Shown piece after piece: positions 11,167 to 23,514 of a stretch of 64,000 nt of DNA. Made by a program: the position numbers and the translations under genes. The DNA lies in contig OX155957.1 in the NCBI GenBank assembly GCA_944548615.1, forward strand, positions 870,275 to 934,274. Reading direction: 5' to 3'. How positions within the stretch are numbered: position 1 is the stretch's first letter; each line of letters opens with the position of its first letter. The notes below the pieces were generated by a model that was not told the origin of the DNA, made no database searches, and was given only the letters and a program-made list of their open reading frames with translations. Source of the DNA: Micropterix aruncella. Lineage: Eukaryota > Arthropoda > Insecta > Lepidoptera > Micropterigidae.

Positions 11167-12289
11167 TTAATTTTATTTTGGCCAATTTTGGCCTTTTTGT
11201 TTACATATAAAATTTAAACTTTGAATGCCTTTATCTCGCTTATTTTTAGCGACCGAGACAATTTTCTTCCAGATTTAGCATTAAAATGAAACAATCTATT
11301 AGTCTATAATTATTTATTCTTTCTGGAGAGAGGTTTCTATATTGCAGTTATTCCCAAAACCAATTTAGAATATATTATTATCAATACGTACATATTAATA
11401 ATAATAAGAATTCTACAATATTTAAAGATTTTCTGAATAAATGAAATGACAGTTTGATTGCACTTACTTGTGATCAGAGAACTTACGGTAGACATCGTTT
11501 ATATCGTCTACTAAATGCTGCTTCCGGAACATACTTTTCATAAGGTTCCCGCATGGAAATAGTGGTTCGACAAATGGAATTTTCGGTCTTTTAAACTTGT
11601 CATATGCATTCTTGAAGTGATACCAAACAAGCACAAGACAAGTAATTAATACTATATGCACATCGTATGGAAGCCAAACCGCCATCATTATCTTTATTTT
11701 ATGCCTAGACACACAAAATAAGTTGTCCAAACTGGAACGATTGTGTAACCGGACTGGCGCGATAGAATCCGATATTATGAGGAGAGTTTAAAAAAAACTG
11801 ACTGTATGTGTTTGTTTACAGTGTTGGAGTCTTCTGATAGAATGTAGTAAAATTATACGGTTTAGTAGCGACATTAAGGTCATCCAATACGTCATTCATT
11901 TGTTGTACAAAAAGCCTGTGTCTGTGTGTATTCTTTCACAATTGCGCCTAAACGAATAATCCGATTCAGGTGAAACTGGCATGTAGGCATTTGGTCATGG
12001 CGATAGTTAAAGAGGTTGTGGTTGGACGGAATCTCGCTCTGAAAGAAAATCGCTCGTTGCTAACCTCTGAAAGTCGTTAATCACTAGACGACCATTTCAT
12101 TTCGTTCAATACGAAACTATCTGCCTACTGCATTATGAACAGCAATTTTTACAGTGAAACGGGCGGAGCTCATATGAATACGATGCGACAGTCACCTCTA
12201 TACGGCAAAAGAGGGGATTCGCGCTTGTAGATTTTAGACTGCGGTTTAGATAATAGGTTAAAATACTAAAAAAAAAAAAAAAACCACCC

Positions 12290-12740
12290 TCCCTCAAATC
12301 CAGATTACTCCGGTATCCAGACTGGTTACGGGTTCGAGGTCGCTTGCGCGGTCCTCTCCCTTACGTAGCGGTGAAACTGTGTCAACCGAATCTATCGCGG
12401 ACCACGGCATCCTTTGCCCGGCTGCTCACCCGGAATCAGGTAGCCGATGGTCGTTTCAAGAGCAGTCGCCGTAAGGTCTGGTTCTAGACTCCCCGGACTG
12501 TTAGTTAGAAGAATGCACAATCGATTGGCTTACGCCGCACGGTGCGAAGACCGTCCAGGAGCGCCAGAAGATTGACTCCTGGGATAAACCAGCCCTCAGG
12601 CCAGAGTCCTGCCCAGACTCGCATCTCATGCGTGGAGGCCGCCGGATGGTTGTTGACCCGTGAGTGTGATCGAACCTGAACAAATGGGTCTTCGTGGCCA
12701 AATCAACAAGGGCCCATTAGCTCCCACACAGACAGACATA
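12290..12740 (-). repeat. GC-rich dispersed repeat, copy 1
   Basis: Shares GGTCGCTTGCGCGGTCCTC, ACCACGGCATCCTTTGCCC and GACCGTCCAGGAGCGCCAG with five other loci (16490-18110, 18130-18780, 20780-21420, 24420-25010, 51520-52170). It is in the opposite orientation to the copy that carries an R1-type reverse transcriptase. Confidence 0.75.
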
Positions 12741-13129
12741 GTCCACAATACTTTCCTTGCCAGGAAAGTAAAATGTATATACCGCGTGAATTTTGTAGCA
12801 CCAGACGTTTCGGCGATGTTGCAACCGCCGTTTCCTGTCGTCTACACTGGACAACGGCAGTTACCACATCACGGAAACGTAGGGCGCTAGAAAAATCATG
12901 AAATAAATTCGTTTTGATCTTATTTATAACTTTTTCATAATGTGAAAAGGGACACTCACATTAGCTACATATATATTATATAGATTTAAACAGAATTTAC
13001 TACTAAAATACAACGTTTTAAAGAGAACTAGTATTAATGTGCCACTACTTGTCGCGGCGGGAAGAAACACCATGTGATGCCGGCATAAGTTCGAAAATCG
13101 AAATATTTTAACGAATTCCGACCACTCTA

Positions 13130-14056
13130 AAATAGAAGATTGAAAGATATATTAAAAAGATAAGAAGTTTATGCGGTTTTGAAGCAGCTACATCCGTTTA
13201 TTTTGCATATTTCCACAACCTAATAACATATGGCCTACTGTTTGGGGAATGCCATCAAACTCAGAAAAAAAATCTCCTATAGAAAAGAGCGGTACGCAGT
13301 TTATATAGAGTCTCACCAAGAAGTTCTTCTAAGCCGCTATTTGTAAAAGCAGTAATATTGACTCTATTTTCTTCTTACATCTACCAAAATATTATGGACG
13401 CTCGTAGACACCTAACAGAAGCTCCGGTAAATAGTGATTTTCATCATCACGATACGAGGAATAAATCCATTCTCCACATAAACCGACAGCGACTTAGCAA
13501 AGTGCGATACAGTTTTATTCACCAAAATTTGTCCTTCTATAATAAGATTCCAGAGCAAATGAAAAGCCTTGGAGAGGACCAATTTAAAAAGATAATTATA
13601 CATAATTTTGCAAGAAACCCAATTTATGGTATAAGGTAGTTTGAAAATTCTGAGTTTATTTTCCATGTTTATGATTAATGAAATGCGTAAAGTTTTAAAC
13701 ATAATGGTACTATGATAGCTGACATTCTAATTTTCATATAATTTATTATACATCTATTCATTTTTTTTTAAATACTAAGGCATATTGCTGGATTGACATA
13801 TAAATATATATTTTTTGATTATTCTACATAGAATTTGCATTTCTATTTTAATATATTATTCTCCCTGACTCTTAAATCACATTAGTATATTTTGATTATT
13901 TGTATGTAGGTAATATTGAATATAATATTACAGCCTTGACGATAACTATCACGATAGTTATGTTTTAATAATTAAATTTTTAGCATTTAATTTTGTGACG
14001 CATCCAAGTGAAGGAATGCCTATCTACTGGAGTAGTTGATTGTATTGTATTGTATT
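13130..14056 (+). pseudogene. CR1/Jockey-type LINE, decayed C-terminal region
   Basis: A broken frame runs from about 13190 (related to YFAYFGSLMTYGLLFWG of the 45 kb LINE) into the readable piece 13358-13639 with YIYQNIMDARRHLTE, KVRYSFIHQNLSFYNKIP and QFKKIII. This corresponds to the C-terminal helical region after the reverse transcriptase. AT-rich 3' UTR follows, ending in (TTGTA)n near 14050. Frameshifts upstream of 13358 show it is not functional. Confidence 0.75.
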
Positions 14057-14600
14057 GGATCGCATGACGAAATTGGCTCGGGTCTGAGATCATTAAAGAC
14101 AAAAAGTGGAAATTTCCTATAAGCAAGCATTTCGCATCTCAATAACAAAAACATTCATTCCTAGTCAAAAGCGGGCAAAAAATGCTGTCCGAGACATAGA
14201 ACTCGCCTCTCCGCGCAAAAAATAAACCTGATCGATAAGTAATAGGAGTTACAAGCATGTTCTACAAAAATGTGTAAGTAAATCCAAACGCTATGTGACG
14301 ACATAAAAAACCCGTTTAAAAATTATTCCTAATCGTCTGGCGCGGCGACAAACGAGCGGCGATTTCGTAATATTGAACCAAAAATTAGGTAACAGAAAAC
14401 AAGCATTTTTAAAAACAAGCTTGTATTAAAATGCTCTGTCCCGAGCCAACCCTGGGGCAGCAGCCTTATCATGGTAAAACTTAGAACGGGCAATCGTAAC
14501 TGAATGCGTATACAAAATTTCGTGTCTGCGATGTTGACCGTTGAAGAGTATCCTCGTCGGGAGCCAACCCTGGGCTCATCAGCAGCCATGTCATGAAAAA
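14057..14600. repeat. Dispersed non-coding repeat
   Basis: About 14430-14590, read on the minus strand, shares GGAGCCAACCCTGGG, TACAAAATTTCGTGTCTG and CATCATGGTAAAACTTAG-like words with 16250-16470 and, more weakly, 24250-24440. No reading frame is supported. 14057-14430 shows nothing recognisable. Confidence 0.45.
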
Positions 14601-16165
14601 ACATATCAATCAATCAATAAATCAAATAATTTATTGTCCTAAACACTAATACATAGTTGTATAGACATAGTTGTATTACATTTACATTTGGCCGTGATAT
14701 GATTGATGATCAAATTCTTCTATTAATAATCAAAACATAAAAGGTTACTCGTAAGAATAAAGAAGTTATTATTGTAGAATTCAATCGAGTCTCACCATTT
14801 AGTTTACCAGATAAAAAACACAGAGTAAGATATGTAGAAAGTAAGATATAGAGATGTAAGATATAGAGAAGATATGTAGAAATAAACTCAATAAGTAGTG
14901 ATTCTATTACATTGAATATAATGAATAATGTAATGAGAAAAACAGAAGGTTATAATGAACATAATTAATTCTTTAAAATACCGATAAAACTGAGTTTTAT
15001 TTTTGTATAAAATTAATAAATATATGGTCAAAAAGAACAAAAAAGAATGTGACGATTATCAAAAAATTAAATAAAATGTCTTAGTAATTATATTGCAAAT
15101 AAAAATAGTCATGATATAATTAATATGTGCCTACCTAATAAAAGAAATAGTCAATACATTTTAGTCAAATTGAAAATCGATTAAAAACCTATTACGGAAA
15201 GAGATATGGTCGAGATGCATACAGTTTTTAGAGATCGTTAATGTCGTACAATTCTCTTTCAATGAGATATAATTTGGGTTTATTTTTAAATTGGGGCATT
15301 TTACCTTCGCGGAATATTTTTTTGATAATAGAGGGTAGCTTATTGTAGTATATAATTTCGACGTAGTTCGGATACCTTTCAAAAAGTTCTAAATTTGGAC
15401 GAGGAAGAATCAGATTATTTCTCCCCCTGGTAAAGTGTTTATGGGTATCTAATTGTATCGGCAGCTGAGCCAGGTTTTTTATGATTAATTTAATGCATTC
15501 TAAAACGTATAGAGATGGAAGGGTGAGGATTTTAATCCTTCTGAAATGACCACGGCATGATTCTACATAACCCAGATTACTTATAATTCGAATGGCCCGT
15601 TTTTGCAATAAAATAATATGTTGCCCTAAATCGATGGTGCATTGCGCCCAGAAGAGAATATCGTAGCGGAGAAGAGACTCAAAATAAGCGAAATTAATCG
15701 TTTTCGTGTCCTTAGAACTAATCAATTTTCGTATTTGGCGCAGTAGAAAACAGGCACTAGAAAGTTTGTCTCTTAATTGTTCTCCGTGTGCATTAAATCT
15801 CAAGTGATCTAAGAAATTAATAGAAAACTAATCCAAGTAATTTGTGAGAACTGACATCGGCTATGTTGTTTTTCCCAATATGTACCTGTGGAGTATTTTG
15901 TATTTTATTTTTCTGAGAGAAGATAAACATTGAAACAGTTTTTGACGTGTTGAGGGATAACTTGTTTCTCTCAAACCATGCATTTAGTGAAGCCAATTCA
16001 GCATTTAAAGTTGTAACAACTTGGTCAATATTAAAATATTCATAGTTTATGCTGGTGTCATCCGCAAATCATGTTACTTTGGAATATGTTAAGACAGTTG
16101 GGAGGTCATTTATATATAAAAGGAAAGGGTTGGTCCCAGAATACTCCCTTGTGGAACTCAGCACT
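14600..16165 (-). pseudogene. CR1/Jockey-type LINE remnant: RT palm and C-terminal region
   Basis: The 3' end lies at 14607 with repeated TTGA on the minus strand. The readable frame 15228-15803 holds RDKLSSACFLLRQIRKLIS, YFESLLRYDILFWAQC and LLQKRAIRIIS, the thumb-like region after the reverse transcriptase. Upstream (16165-15805) a shifted frame still shows LYINDLPTVL and a palm FADDTSI box preceded by a stop. The element is 5'-truncated and has several frame breaks, so it is inactive. Confidence 0.8.
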
Positions 16166-16239
16166 TTACTTAGCACTCATTGGACATTACATTCTTTAAT
16201 AATCCGCCTTCGTAGTTACTAAGTTGTATGAAATTACGA

Positions 16240-16470
16240 TGTTTAACGGGCTATCATAATTGATTTCATAAACAAAATTTTGTGTCTGTGCTGTTGACCG
16301 TTGAGAAGTCCCCTCGTCGAAAGCTAATCCTGGGTGCAGTAACCATATCATGGTGAAGCTTAGAACGGGCTATCGTAACTGAATGCGTATACAAAATTTC
16401 GTGTCTGTGCTGTTGAAAGTTGAGGAGTGCCCTCGTCGGGAGCCAACCCTGATTGTAGAATCAGGTGGGA
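16240..16470 (+). repeat. Dispersed repeat related to 14430-14590
   Basis: Two imperfect units (about 16245-16340 and 16341-16460) share TACAAAATTTCGTGTCTG, CTGTTGA and GAGTGCCCTCGTCGGGAGCC. It directly abuts the GC-rich repeat copy that carries the R1-type reverse transcriptase. Confidence 0.5.
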
Positions 16471-16479
16471 GCTAACGGG

Positions 16480-18110
16480 CCCATGATGAGTTGGCCACGA
16501 TGACCCATGTGTTCAGGGTCGGTCACACTCACGGGTCAACACCCATCCGACGGCCTCCACGCACGGGGTGCGAACCTGGGTAGGACTCTGGAGGGCGAAC
16601 AACCAGTTTCCCCCGGGAATCAAACCTCTGGCGCTCCTGGACGGTTTGCGCACCGAGCGGCGCAAGCCAATCGATTGTGCACTCCGACTAACAGTCGGGG
16701 GAGTCTGGAAACTGTATTGTTTCCTATAGAGCGGGGGTGGTTGTGTACCTTACGGCGACTGCTCTTGAAATGACCATTGGCCATCCCATCCCGGTTCAGA
16801 GCCGGGCAAAGGACGCCTTGGTCCGCGATAGATTCGGTGTACTCCGTTTCACCGCTTTGTAAGGGAGAGGACCGCGCAAGCGACCTCGAACTCGGAACCA
16901 CTCGAGAGACCGGAGAAATCTGGTCACAATTGGAAGTAAGGGCGGACGAGGTCGGCACCATCATCGGGTCGCTATCGCGCAGAAAGGCACCGGGGATAGA
17001 CAACTTTACGTCTGATATAGTGAAGCGGGTGTGGGAATTCGCAAGATGGGAGGTGACTGTCCTGGTGCAGAAATGCATTAGGGACGGTCATTTCCCATTA
17101 TGCTGGAAGGCTGGCCTCCTGCGGGTGATTCCCAAAGGTGACGACAAGCCGCGCTCGGATCCGAAAGCGTACAGGCCCATCACGCTCCTTCCCATAATGG
17201 GTAAGGTGCTCGAAGTGCTTGTGCGCGAACGGCTGGAGAGGACTCTGTCTCCCCAGAACGAGCGTCAGTTTGGCTTTACCCGAGGGAAAAGCACGGAGGA
17301 CGCCATCCTGTTTGCGAAGAACTAGGTCCGCAACTACGACGGCCGCTACGTGGTAGGCGTATTTTTGGATATCTCGAACAATTTGTTGAAAGTAGTGAGG
17401 AGCTACTTTTCAGACAGATCTGTCACTCTGAGGTAACTGTCCAAACTGCGGAACACGTAATTTGATCTTGCCCAATTCTAGCGGCTGCACGGGAGAAATT
17501 GATGGATGCAGTGGGCGCGTGCGTTGGGCGCTCTCCGATTTGGTACCCGGATCTGGTCAGTTATAGGAGCTGCTTCCAGTCGTTTGGCGAGTTTGTGGAG
17601 CACTGGGTGGCTTCTTGGGAGAGCATGAGGCCTCGGGATACCCCCCAGGGGTACCCTCTTCCTTGGTGGCGTGATTCGGCGGCTACTTCCAGCCCGAAGT
17701 GCCCGTCTTTGTGTCCGTCTCTTTACCGCCCCGAGGGGCGTTTCGTTCTTTGCAGGATCCAGGGATTCCTCCCCCCCGTGGCTGCTCCGAGACCTCCCCA
17801 CGGACCGTGCGCCTCCACCATCATCGTTTCTGGAGCGTCCTCTACCCCGCTTACCGGCTCTAAATTTATGATATTTGTTGTTTTTTTTCTTTTGTGAATA
17901 TGGTAAATTTAGTATTATTTTTGTAAATTTTCTTTTGTAAATACCTTTTATTATAAATAAATGGGTTCTCGGGGCGGTACGGGGGGGGGTGGTTTACCCT
18001 ATTTCACCCCCTGCCCGTTCTACCCTTCTGGTACGCGCAGGATTGTCGTAGCACGACATTCCGGGCAGACAAGACGACCCTCGTCGTTATAACTGCCCGG
18101 GCGGTGGGCG
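16480..18110 (+). mobile_element. R1-type LINE fragment within GC-rich repeat, copy 2
   Basis: The GC-rich repeat (16490-16960) continues without a break into reverse transcriptase coding sequence and then into a GC-rich 3' region ending after a TATAAATAAATG near 17955. This is the only copy of the repeat in the window that is attached to coding sequence, so it may show what the other copies derive from. Confidence 0.6.
16777..17470 (+). pseudogene. R1-clade reverse transcriptase, internally deleted
   Basis: 16777-17325 reads SRRKAPGIDNF, GLLRVIPKGDD, KAYRPITLLPIMGKVLEVLV and FGFTRGKSTEDAI, matching motifs 1 and 2 of R1-clade LINE reverse transcriptase. After a stop at 17323-17325 the same protein resumes with YVVGVFLDIS and then jumps to VRSYFSDRSV. 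The AFD part of catalytic motif A and everything up to motif B are missing. The element would prime on host DNA if intact; this copy cannot. Confidence 0.82.
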
Positions 18111-18129
18111 GGGTTTGCTGCCCTCACCT

Positions 18130-18780
18130 ATCGCCTTGAAACTCTTAACCTGTTAGTCGGAGAGCACAATCGATTGGCTTGCGCCGCTCGGTGCGCAGAC
18201 CGTCCAGGAGCGCCAGAGGTTTGATTCCCGGGGGAAACTGGGATCGCCCCCCAGAGTCCTACCCAGGTTCGCACCCCATGCGTGGAGGCCGTCGGATGGG
18301 TGTTCCCGTGAGGGTGTCCGACCCTGAACACATGGGTCATCGTGGCCAACTCATCATGGGCCCGTTATCTCCCTAACAGTCGGGGGAGTCTGGAAGCAGT
18401 ACTGTTTCCTATAGAGCGGGGGTGGTTGCGGACCTTACGGCGACTACTCTTGAAACGACCATCGGCCATCCGATCCTGGGTGAACAGCCGGGCAAAGGAC
18501 GCTGTGGTCCGCGATAGATTCGGTATACACCGTTTCACCGCTTCGTAAGGAAGAGGACCGCGCAAGCGACCTCGAACTCAGAACCAATCGAGAGACCGGA
18601 GTAATCTGGTCACAATTGGAAGTAAGGGCGTGAGTGTCGGCCCGCCGGGTAACATTCCTGGCTATCTCGCGGTTAAGGCGTTGGCCTCTTACGGGCTTGT
18701 AATGTAGCTAAATGGTGGACTGTTTTTGTCCCAAGTCTTTTACGTTCACTCCAGGGAGATAGAACGACTAATCGTTAAAA
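18130..18780. repeat. GC-rich dispersed repeat, copy 3, joined head to head
   Basis: 18130-18372 is in inverted orientation (CAATCGATTGGCTTGCGCCG, GACCGTCCAGGAGCGCC) and meets a plus-orientation part (from AACAGTCGGGGGAGTCTGG at about 18375 to 18780). The two halves overlap in the family consensus, so this is an inversion or two insertions end to end. Confidence 0.7.
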
Positions 18781-18789
18781 CTTCCTGAG

Positions 18790-19125
18790 GTGACCGGCTC
18801 GCCCGTTGTAGTCGACAACCCAAGTTGTAGAATCAGGTTATGCTTACCATTAAAATTGCATTGTAATCGGAACTGAACCAACGAGTAAATTTTCAACTTC
18901 ATATGATAATATTTGAAGAATTTCCTCAATTCTTCATGAATCCCATCATTAAAACAGGATTTTGATAAAAATGGGACCAATCTGGAATTATATATCCTTT
19001 CAAATAAAAAAGTATTTTACCAAAATTGGTTTATAAATTACGGAGTTCTCAGGTAACAAACATTTAAAAAAATAGGTACAACCGAATTGATAACCTCCTC
19101 CTTTTTTTGAAGTCGGTGTAAAAAA
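18790..19125 (+). mobile_element. Probable RTE-type retroelement 3' end
   Basis: Contains GTAGAATCAGG, ATTGTAATCGGAACTGAACCAACG and the terminal stretch ACCTCCTCCTTTTTTTGAAGTCGGTG, a pattern I associate with abundant lepidopteran RTE/SINE 3' ends. A weaker copy of the first part is at 24190-24300. No frame is supported. Confidence 0.4.
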
Positions 19126-20779
19126 AAGACGAAATATGGATTGCCATACCTTCAAATTTTAAGCATTAAACTAATTATACCCCGAAATCATAGAAATTAA
19201 GTATAGAAAATAAGGTTTAAAGAACATAAGTTTTTTAAGCCATTTAAAACAAAAATGGAAGCACCATTGGCGACTATACGTTCATATAGAAAAACGTCTA
19301 TAAGTTTTATTCAGTAAAGATATTTACCTTTATTTTGAAAATATTAATACTTTGCAGGTTTAGGATACTATCAGGTTGTAAATAATACTTTTAATTTAGA
19401 CATTAAAAGGTTAAAACGCACGCCTTTTTGGAACGCGTAGAGAATCTACGGGCTGTAAGACGGAAGCTGCGATGCTCCGCTCATAATATGCAGCAATAGA
19501 CAGCGGCCAATGACAGCAACGTGATATGATTGAGCCCGGAAACCCTCGCTATTAGAGGTGAAACGTCAGCTTCCTATTCAGTTAGGGTGTCTAAAAGGTA
19601 ACTTCTGACCAGTAATCTTCAGTATATATTTCTACTCGGGTTCAGTAGATTAAAAGCTATTTATCCTAATCTATAATTCGTAGAAGTCTTTAAAAGTAGT
19701 TTCTGAGCAGACAACCCCTACGCGCGCCGAACCCTTAACCCCCATACACCCACCCTCCTTCAAACCCTTCTTTAACTACCCACCCCCTCCCGCCCACCCT
19801 TCCCCCCTCGCCCCCCACTCCGCCCCCTATACCCCCTCTTTCGCTCCCCCCCGTAATATATTTAGTGTAGATGTGTGATTCGTCAAAATTAAATTCGAAA
19901 TCTTTATACAAATTAAAGAATATTTGAAATCATACCGGTCAACTGACAACTGATTAAACTGTAAGTGTAGATTTTATATCTTGAGAACAAAGTCAAAAAT
20001 ACCGATATATTAAAACTAATATGATGTTCCTTTCTTATGGTTCTCAAGGCATGTATTTACTCAGCGAAAACAGCTGAAACATCCGCATTTAACCCCTCCT
20101 ATCGCGGGGTAAAAATTTAGTCGTCACTTCTGCCCGGGACAGTATTGCGCGTGAAGTCGATGGCCTTGAGAAAAACGACCATACCTTTTAAACTACTATA
20201 CGGATCGTGAAAAGAATAACTGTAAAATGATCGCATTGAAATTTGAAATTTATAATATTATAACCTTATCTCGTAAAACAATTAAGATAATAATGAATAA
20301 ATATTTTAAAAGTTGGCATTTTACGCAGCGCGGAGCGCCCTAACCAATATTGGTTAGATACAATTTTAGCATTTGTAAGCGTCTAACGAAAAATGGTTAA
20401 CTCAAATAGGAAGGGTTAAAGAAAAGGGGCTAAAGCGGTCCTACTTCCTAAATCGGGCACCCTCGTGTATACTATCATTAAAAAAAAATGGCGTGCTCCC
20501 GAACTGAGTAGGTAAACCCCGCACCCATCTCACCTTGCTGTAGTCATCCTGTTCGCCTGCGAGCATGCGTTTATTATCTGTGCCAAAAAATGTTTTAATA
20601 GTTTTGTTAACGAAATTGCGAGATGTTTTACTTGTGTTTATTCTAATTTTGTGTATATTATGTTATAATAATACAACCCATTCGTTATTGAGGGTTTATC
20701 TGGTCGCGATTCGGCTCCCAAATATAGAAAGTAGAGACGAGAGTACGGATGAAGTATCTCTTTAAGCTGCCAGCGAGTA
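19126..20779. other. Non-coding stretch with a C-rich tract
   Basis: No gene is recognised. 19702-19852 is a low-complexity C-rich, nearly G-free stretch on the plus strand. A 66-codon open frame at 20565-20765 has a hydrophobic N-terminal half, but I see no homology or gene context, so it is not called. Confidence 0.5.
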
Positions 20780-21420
20780 CCGCCTGCAGTAAGAAGTACT
20801 ATTGCAACTACTAGAGCTGTAAACTACAACGGGCGAACCCGTCACCCTAGGAAGTTTTAACGATATGAGGTAGTTTTATCTCCGGTGAGGTGAGCGTAGA
20901 AGACTTGGGACAAAAACAGTCCACCGTCTAGTTACGCCATTTGCTTGTAAGAGACCAACGCCTTACGGCAGATAACCGGGCAGCAGGCCGACACTCGCGC
21001 CCTTACTTCCAGTTGCAACCAGATTTATCCGGTCTATCGACCGGTTACAGGTTCGAAGTCGCTTGCGCGGTCCTTTCCCTTACGTAGCGGTGGTACGGTG
21101 TTTACCGAATCGATCGCATACCACGGCATCTTTTCCCCGGCTCTTCAACCGGAATCGGATAGCCGATGGTCGTTTCAAGAGCAGTTGCTGTAAGGTTAAC
21201 AACTACCCCCGTTCTATAGGAAATAATGCTGTTTACAGACTCCGTCGGCTGTCAGTCGGAATTCACAATCTATTGGATGACGCCGCACGATGCACAAACC
21301 GTCCAGGAGCTCCCGAAGTTTGACTTTTTTGGTAAACTGGCCTGCAGGCCAGAGCCCTACCCGGGCTCGCACTTCTGCGTGGAGGCCGCCGGATAAGTGT
21401 TGACCGTATTATTGCGGAAA
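20780..21420 (-). repeat. GC-rich dispersed repeat, copy 4
   Basis: On the minus strand it shows the family order: CGTCCAGGAGC, TCGATCGC, GACCGCGCAAGCGAC, TCGGCCTGCTGCCCGG, AAGGCGTTGGTCTCTTAC, ACGGTGGACTG and GTGACGGGTTCGCCCGTTG. It is the most complete copy without coding sequence. Confidence 0.75.
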
Positions 21421-22257
21421 TTGTGATACTGTGACGATTTACGCACAATGGTACCTGTTATGCTAAAGTTTAAACATGTGTGGTCGGTTTCTGCTGATGT
21501 TACCAAGGATAACGTGAAGAAATATCTAAAGATAAGAGATTCTATGTAATCATTTACAGCAAAAAAAAATATTTCACAAATAAACTCGATGTGCGACGCA
21601 AAGCAACGAAAATTTGAATTTTGAACGCGCGTCATCTCATTCAAATTATAAAATCAAATTACAAACGCGGGTCTCCGTGAGCCTTCTCTCCATATGGCAG
21701 ACTTTAATTAATTAATTATAATAAAACATATATGGCAGACCTTATGGAATAATTAAAAATATATGGCAGACTTTAAAGTATTTACGACTATAAATATGAC
21801 GATTATTTATTTCTAATATATTTACGACTACAGACTACTTGAAATATTATGAGTTTAATATCAACCAATATTTCTCAATGTGATTTCGGCCCAACGAGGC
21901 ACCTGCGTACCGAATTTCAAGCTTTTAAGTCCAATATTTTGAGATGGAAGTATGACTGCGTTTCCTGGTAGACCGACTTCAACCACATTTTTTTTCAACT
22001 GTTACCATCACCAAATGATGCCTGCATGCCAAATTTAAGCTCAATACAGATATAGAAATACAGATAGACAGACACACAGAAGTACGTCAACAATATTTTC
22101 AAACCAGGAAGTTAAAAAACACACCTTTGATCATTTTAATGCTAAATGTGTTAAAAAATCGCGTCGGTTTTTTCCTTCTTTTTTTTTTTAATTTTAAATT
22201 AGTTTTATGATGATCTTTATTAGGAATTTACCTTACATATAGCCATATAGGTAAAAC
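21421..22257. other. Non-coding, includes inverted dispersed repeat
   Basis: 21690-21775 has three copies of ATATGGCAGAC-T. 21890-22085 is the inverted form of the repeat at 6215-6380 (AAATGATGCCTGCATGCC, AGACAGACACACAGA). No gene seen. Confidence 0.45.
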
Positions 22258-22561
22258 AATAAGAAGAGGAAGAAGCAGAAGGAAAAGGAGAAGGAGAAGG
22301 AGTATGAGAAGGAGCAGTAGTAGCAGGAGAAGAAGAAGCAGGAAACGAGAAGGAATTAGAGAAGGAGAAGGTGAAGGAGAAGAGGAAGGCGAAGAAGAAG
22401 GAAACGGAGAAGGAGATGAGGGAGAAGAAGAAACGGAAGACGAGGGATAATAAGAAGGAGAAGAAGAAGAAGAGGAAAAATAAGAGGAAGAGGAAGATGA
22501 AGTGGAAGAGAAAGAAGAAAAGGAAGAGGAAGAGGAAGAAGAAGAAGAGGACGGAGAAGGA
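22258..22561. repeat. Polypurine (GAA/GGA) low-complexity tract
   Basis: About 300 bp of almost pure A and G on the plus strand (AGAAGAGGAAGAAGC and similar). The lysine/glutamate- or serine/phenylalanine-rich frames across it come from composition only. Confidence 0.95.
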
Positions 22562-22569
22562 TTTATCCC

Positions 22570-23460
22570 GACTTAATCTACTCATTAATTGTCGAGACCC
22601 TACTCATTACTTACTTTAGGTCTAGTACTTCTAGGTCTATTTCCTTGAAAATTAAGCATTCTAGATAATGCGGAATAGATACCCAAGGAATAGATATCCC
22701 CATCCCCGACTGCAAATGTAATATTTTTGTAGTATTTCCGTGGTATTAAAATGGATATCTTTCAATGTGGTTCATTTCTCGGCCAGCCTCGGGCGGCTCA
22801 ACGGTATTATTTAATTTTTTTTTCTGTCGCTTGTATAATAGTTCGTGGAGGAATCGTTTGGCGCAATCGTGGAGGAATATAGACTGACAGACAGACAGAC
22901 ACACAGAAATGCGTCCGCAATACTTTCCTTGCCAGGACAGAAAATGCTGGATATACAAAAGGAGAGGATGGTCGTGGCGGTTTCTATGGACATGGTAAAG
23001 CCGGCGTACACACTCACTTAAGAAACAGGGAGCCAGGAAGAGGAAATAGGCCCAGGGACACCGGCAACGCGGCAAGAGTTACCGCCCCAGTAGCGAGCCA
23101 CCTAAGTACACGAACCTTCTAGAACGAATCTGTAAGCCACCAGTTCGGTGGCTGAAACAACCATCTGGTGTCATCAAAATGGACAGTGATGTTGCAAATA
23201 TACATTGTTTATAGAATAAAATATACCTCTAAGGCGACAGAATAAATTAGAAGTGAGAAACCGGTCGCCCACTACAGATTGCGAAGGGTGAGCGAGATGC
23301 CAATACTCCAAGCAAAAGAGACAGGTATGAACAGGCAAAAAAAGCGAAAAACAAGGATTGTGTTTGGTATGGCTCGAAAAATACGCTAGAAAAAAGTGTT
23401 TGTTTGGCAGCAGTTTACTTGTTATGGTCATTAGGATGATGATAGAACAGAAACACAACT
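22570..23460. other. Downstream flank of gene C, mixed repeat remnants
   Basis: 22880-22960 shares CAATACTTTCCTTGCCAGGA with about 12745-12770. 22960-23170 has a GC-richer block that may be a LINE remnant, but no motif is firm enough to name. 23180-23460 is unique non-coding sequence. Confidence 0.35.
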
Positions 23461-23467
23461 ACATACA

Positions 23468-23488
23468 TTTATTGAATATGTATTTATT
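23468..23488 (-). promoter_or_regulatory. Candidate polyadenylation signals of gene C
   Basis: Two AATAAA hexamers on the minus strand (complement at 23483-23488 and 23468-23473) lie about 27 and 42 nt after the stop codon of gene C, giving a very short 3' UTR. Function is inferred from position only. Confidence 0.5.
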
Positions 23489-23514
23489 TCCACTGGTAAT
23501 AAATGATTGTCATA

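Larger units (their letters stand above)
8182..11685 (-). pseudogene. P450 gene B (CYP9-like), exons 1-3 only, truncated
   Basis: Exon 1 is 11468-11685, starting at the second ATG of a tandem pair (11683-11685 or 11686-11688; chosen by alignment with gene C). It has a membrane anchor and the hinge [11 protein letters not shown]. Exon 2 is 8393-8556, with RDPEMIKELTVKDFDYF and [13 protein letters not shown]. Exon 3 starts at 8321 (acceptor AG|GGAGC) with [16 protein letters not shown] and [14 protein letters not shown], then meets TGA (8182-8184) about where gene C exon 3 would end, with no donor. Splice phases match gene C. Nothing resembling exons 4-9, hence no I-helix, ExxR or haem-binding loop, is found down to gene A. 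It can encode at most an anchor and the first helices. The breakpoint lies within 100 bp of a (TA)n tract. Confidence 0.85.

Noticed and set aside
12501..12890. Open frames in the GC-rich repeat copy at 12.5 kb
   Set aside because: They are shadows of a non-coding repeat. Equivalent frames in other copies are interrupted.
17478..17897. Overlapping frames on both strands in the GC-rich 3' part of the R1-type fragment
   Set aside because: GC-rich sequence has few stops, no LINE motif is present in these frames, and they contradict each other by strand.
18640..18720. tRNA-like tract with GCGGTTAAGGCGTTGG
   Set aside because: It does not fold into a complete cloverleaf by eye and recurs diverged in every copy of the repeat. 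It is kept only as a hint of a SINE-like promoter.
20565..20765. 66-codon open frame with hydrophobic N-terminal half
   Set aside because: No homology, no conserved context, and lies among repeats. Expected by chance in AT-rich DNA.
22220..22619. Lys/Glu-rich and Phe/Ser-rich open frames at the polypurine tract
   Set aside because: They arise from the GAA/GGA tract itself, on both strands at once.
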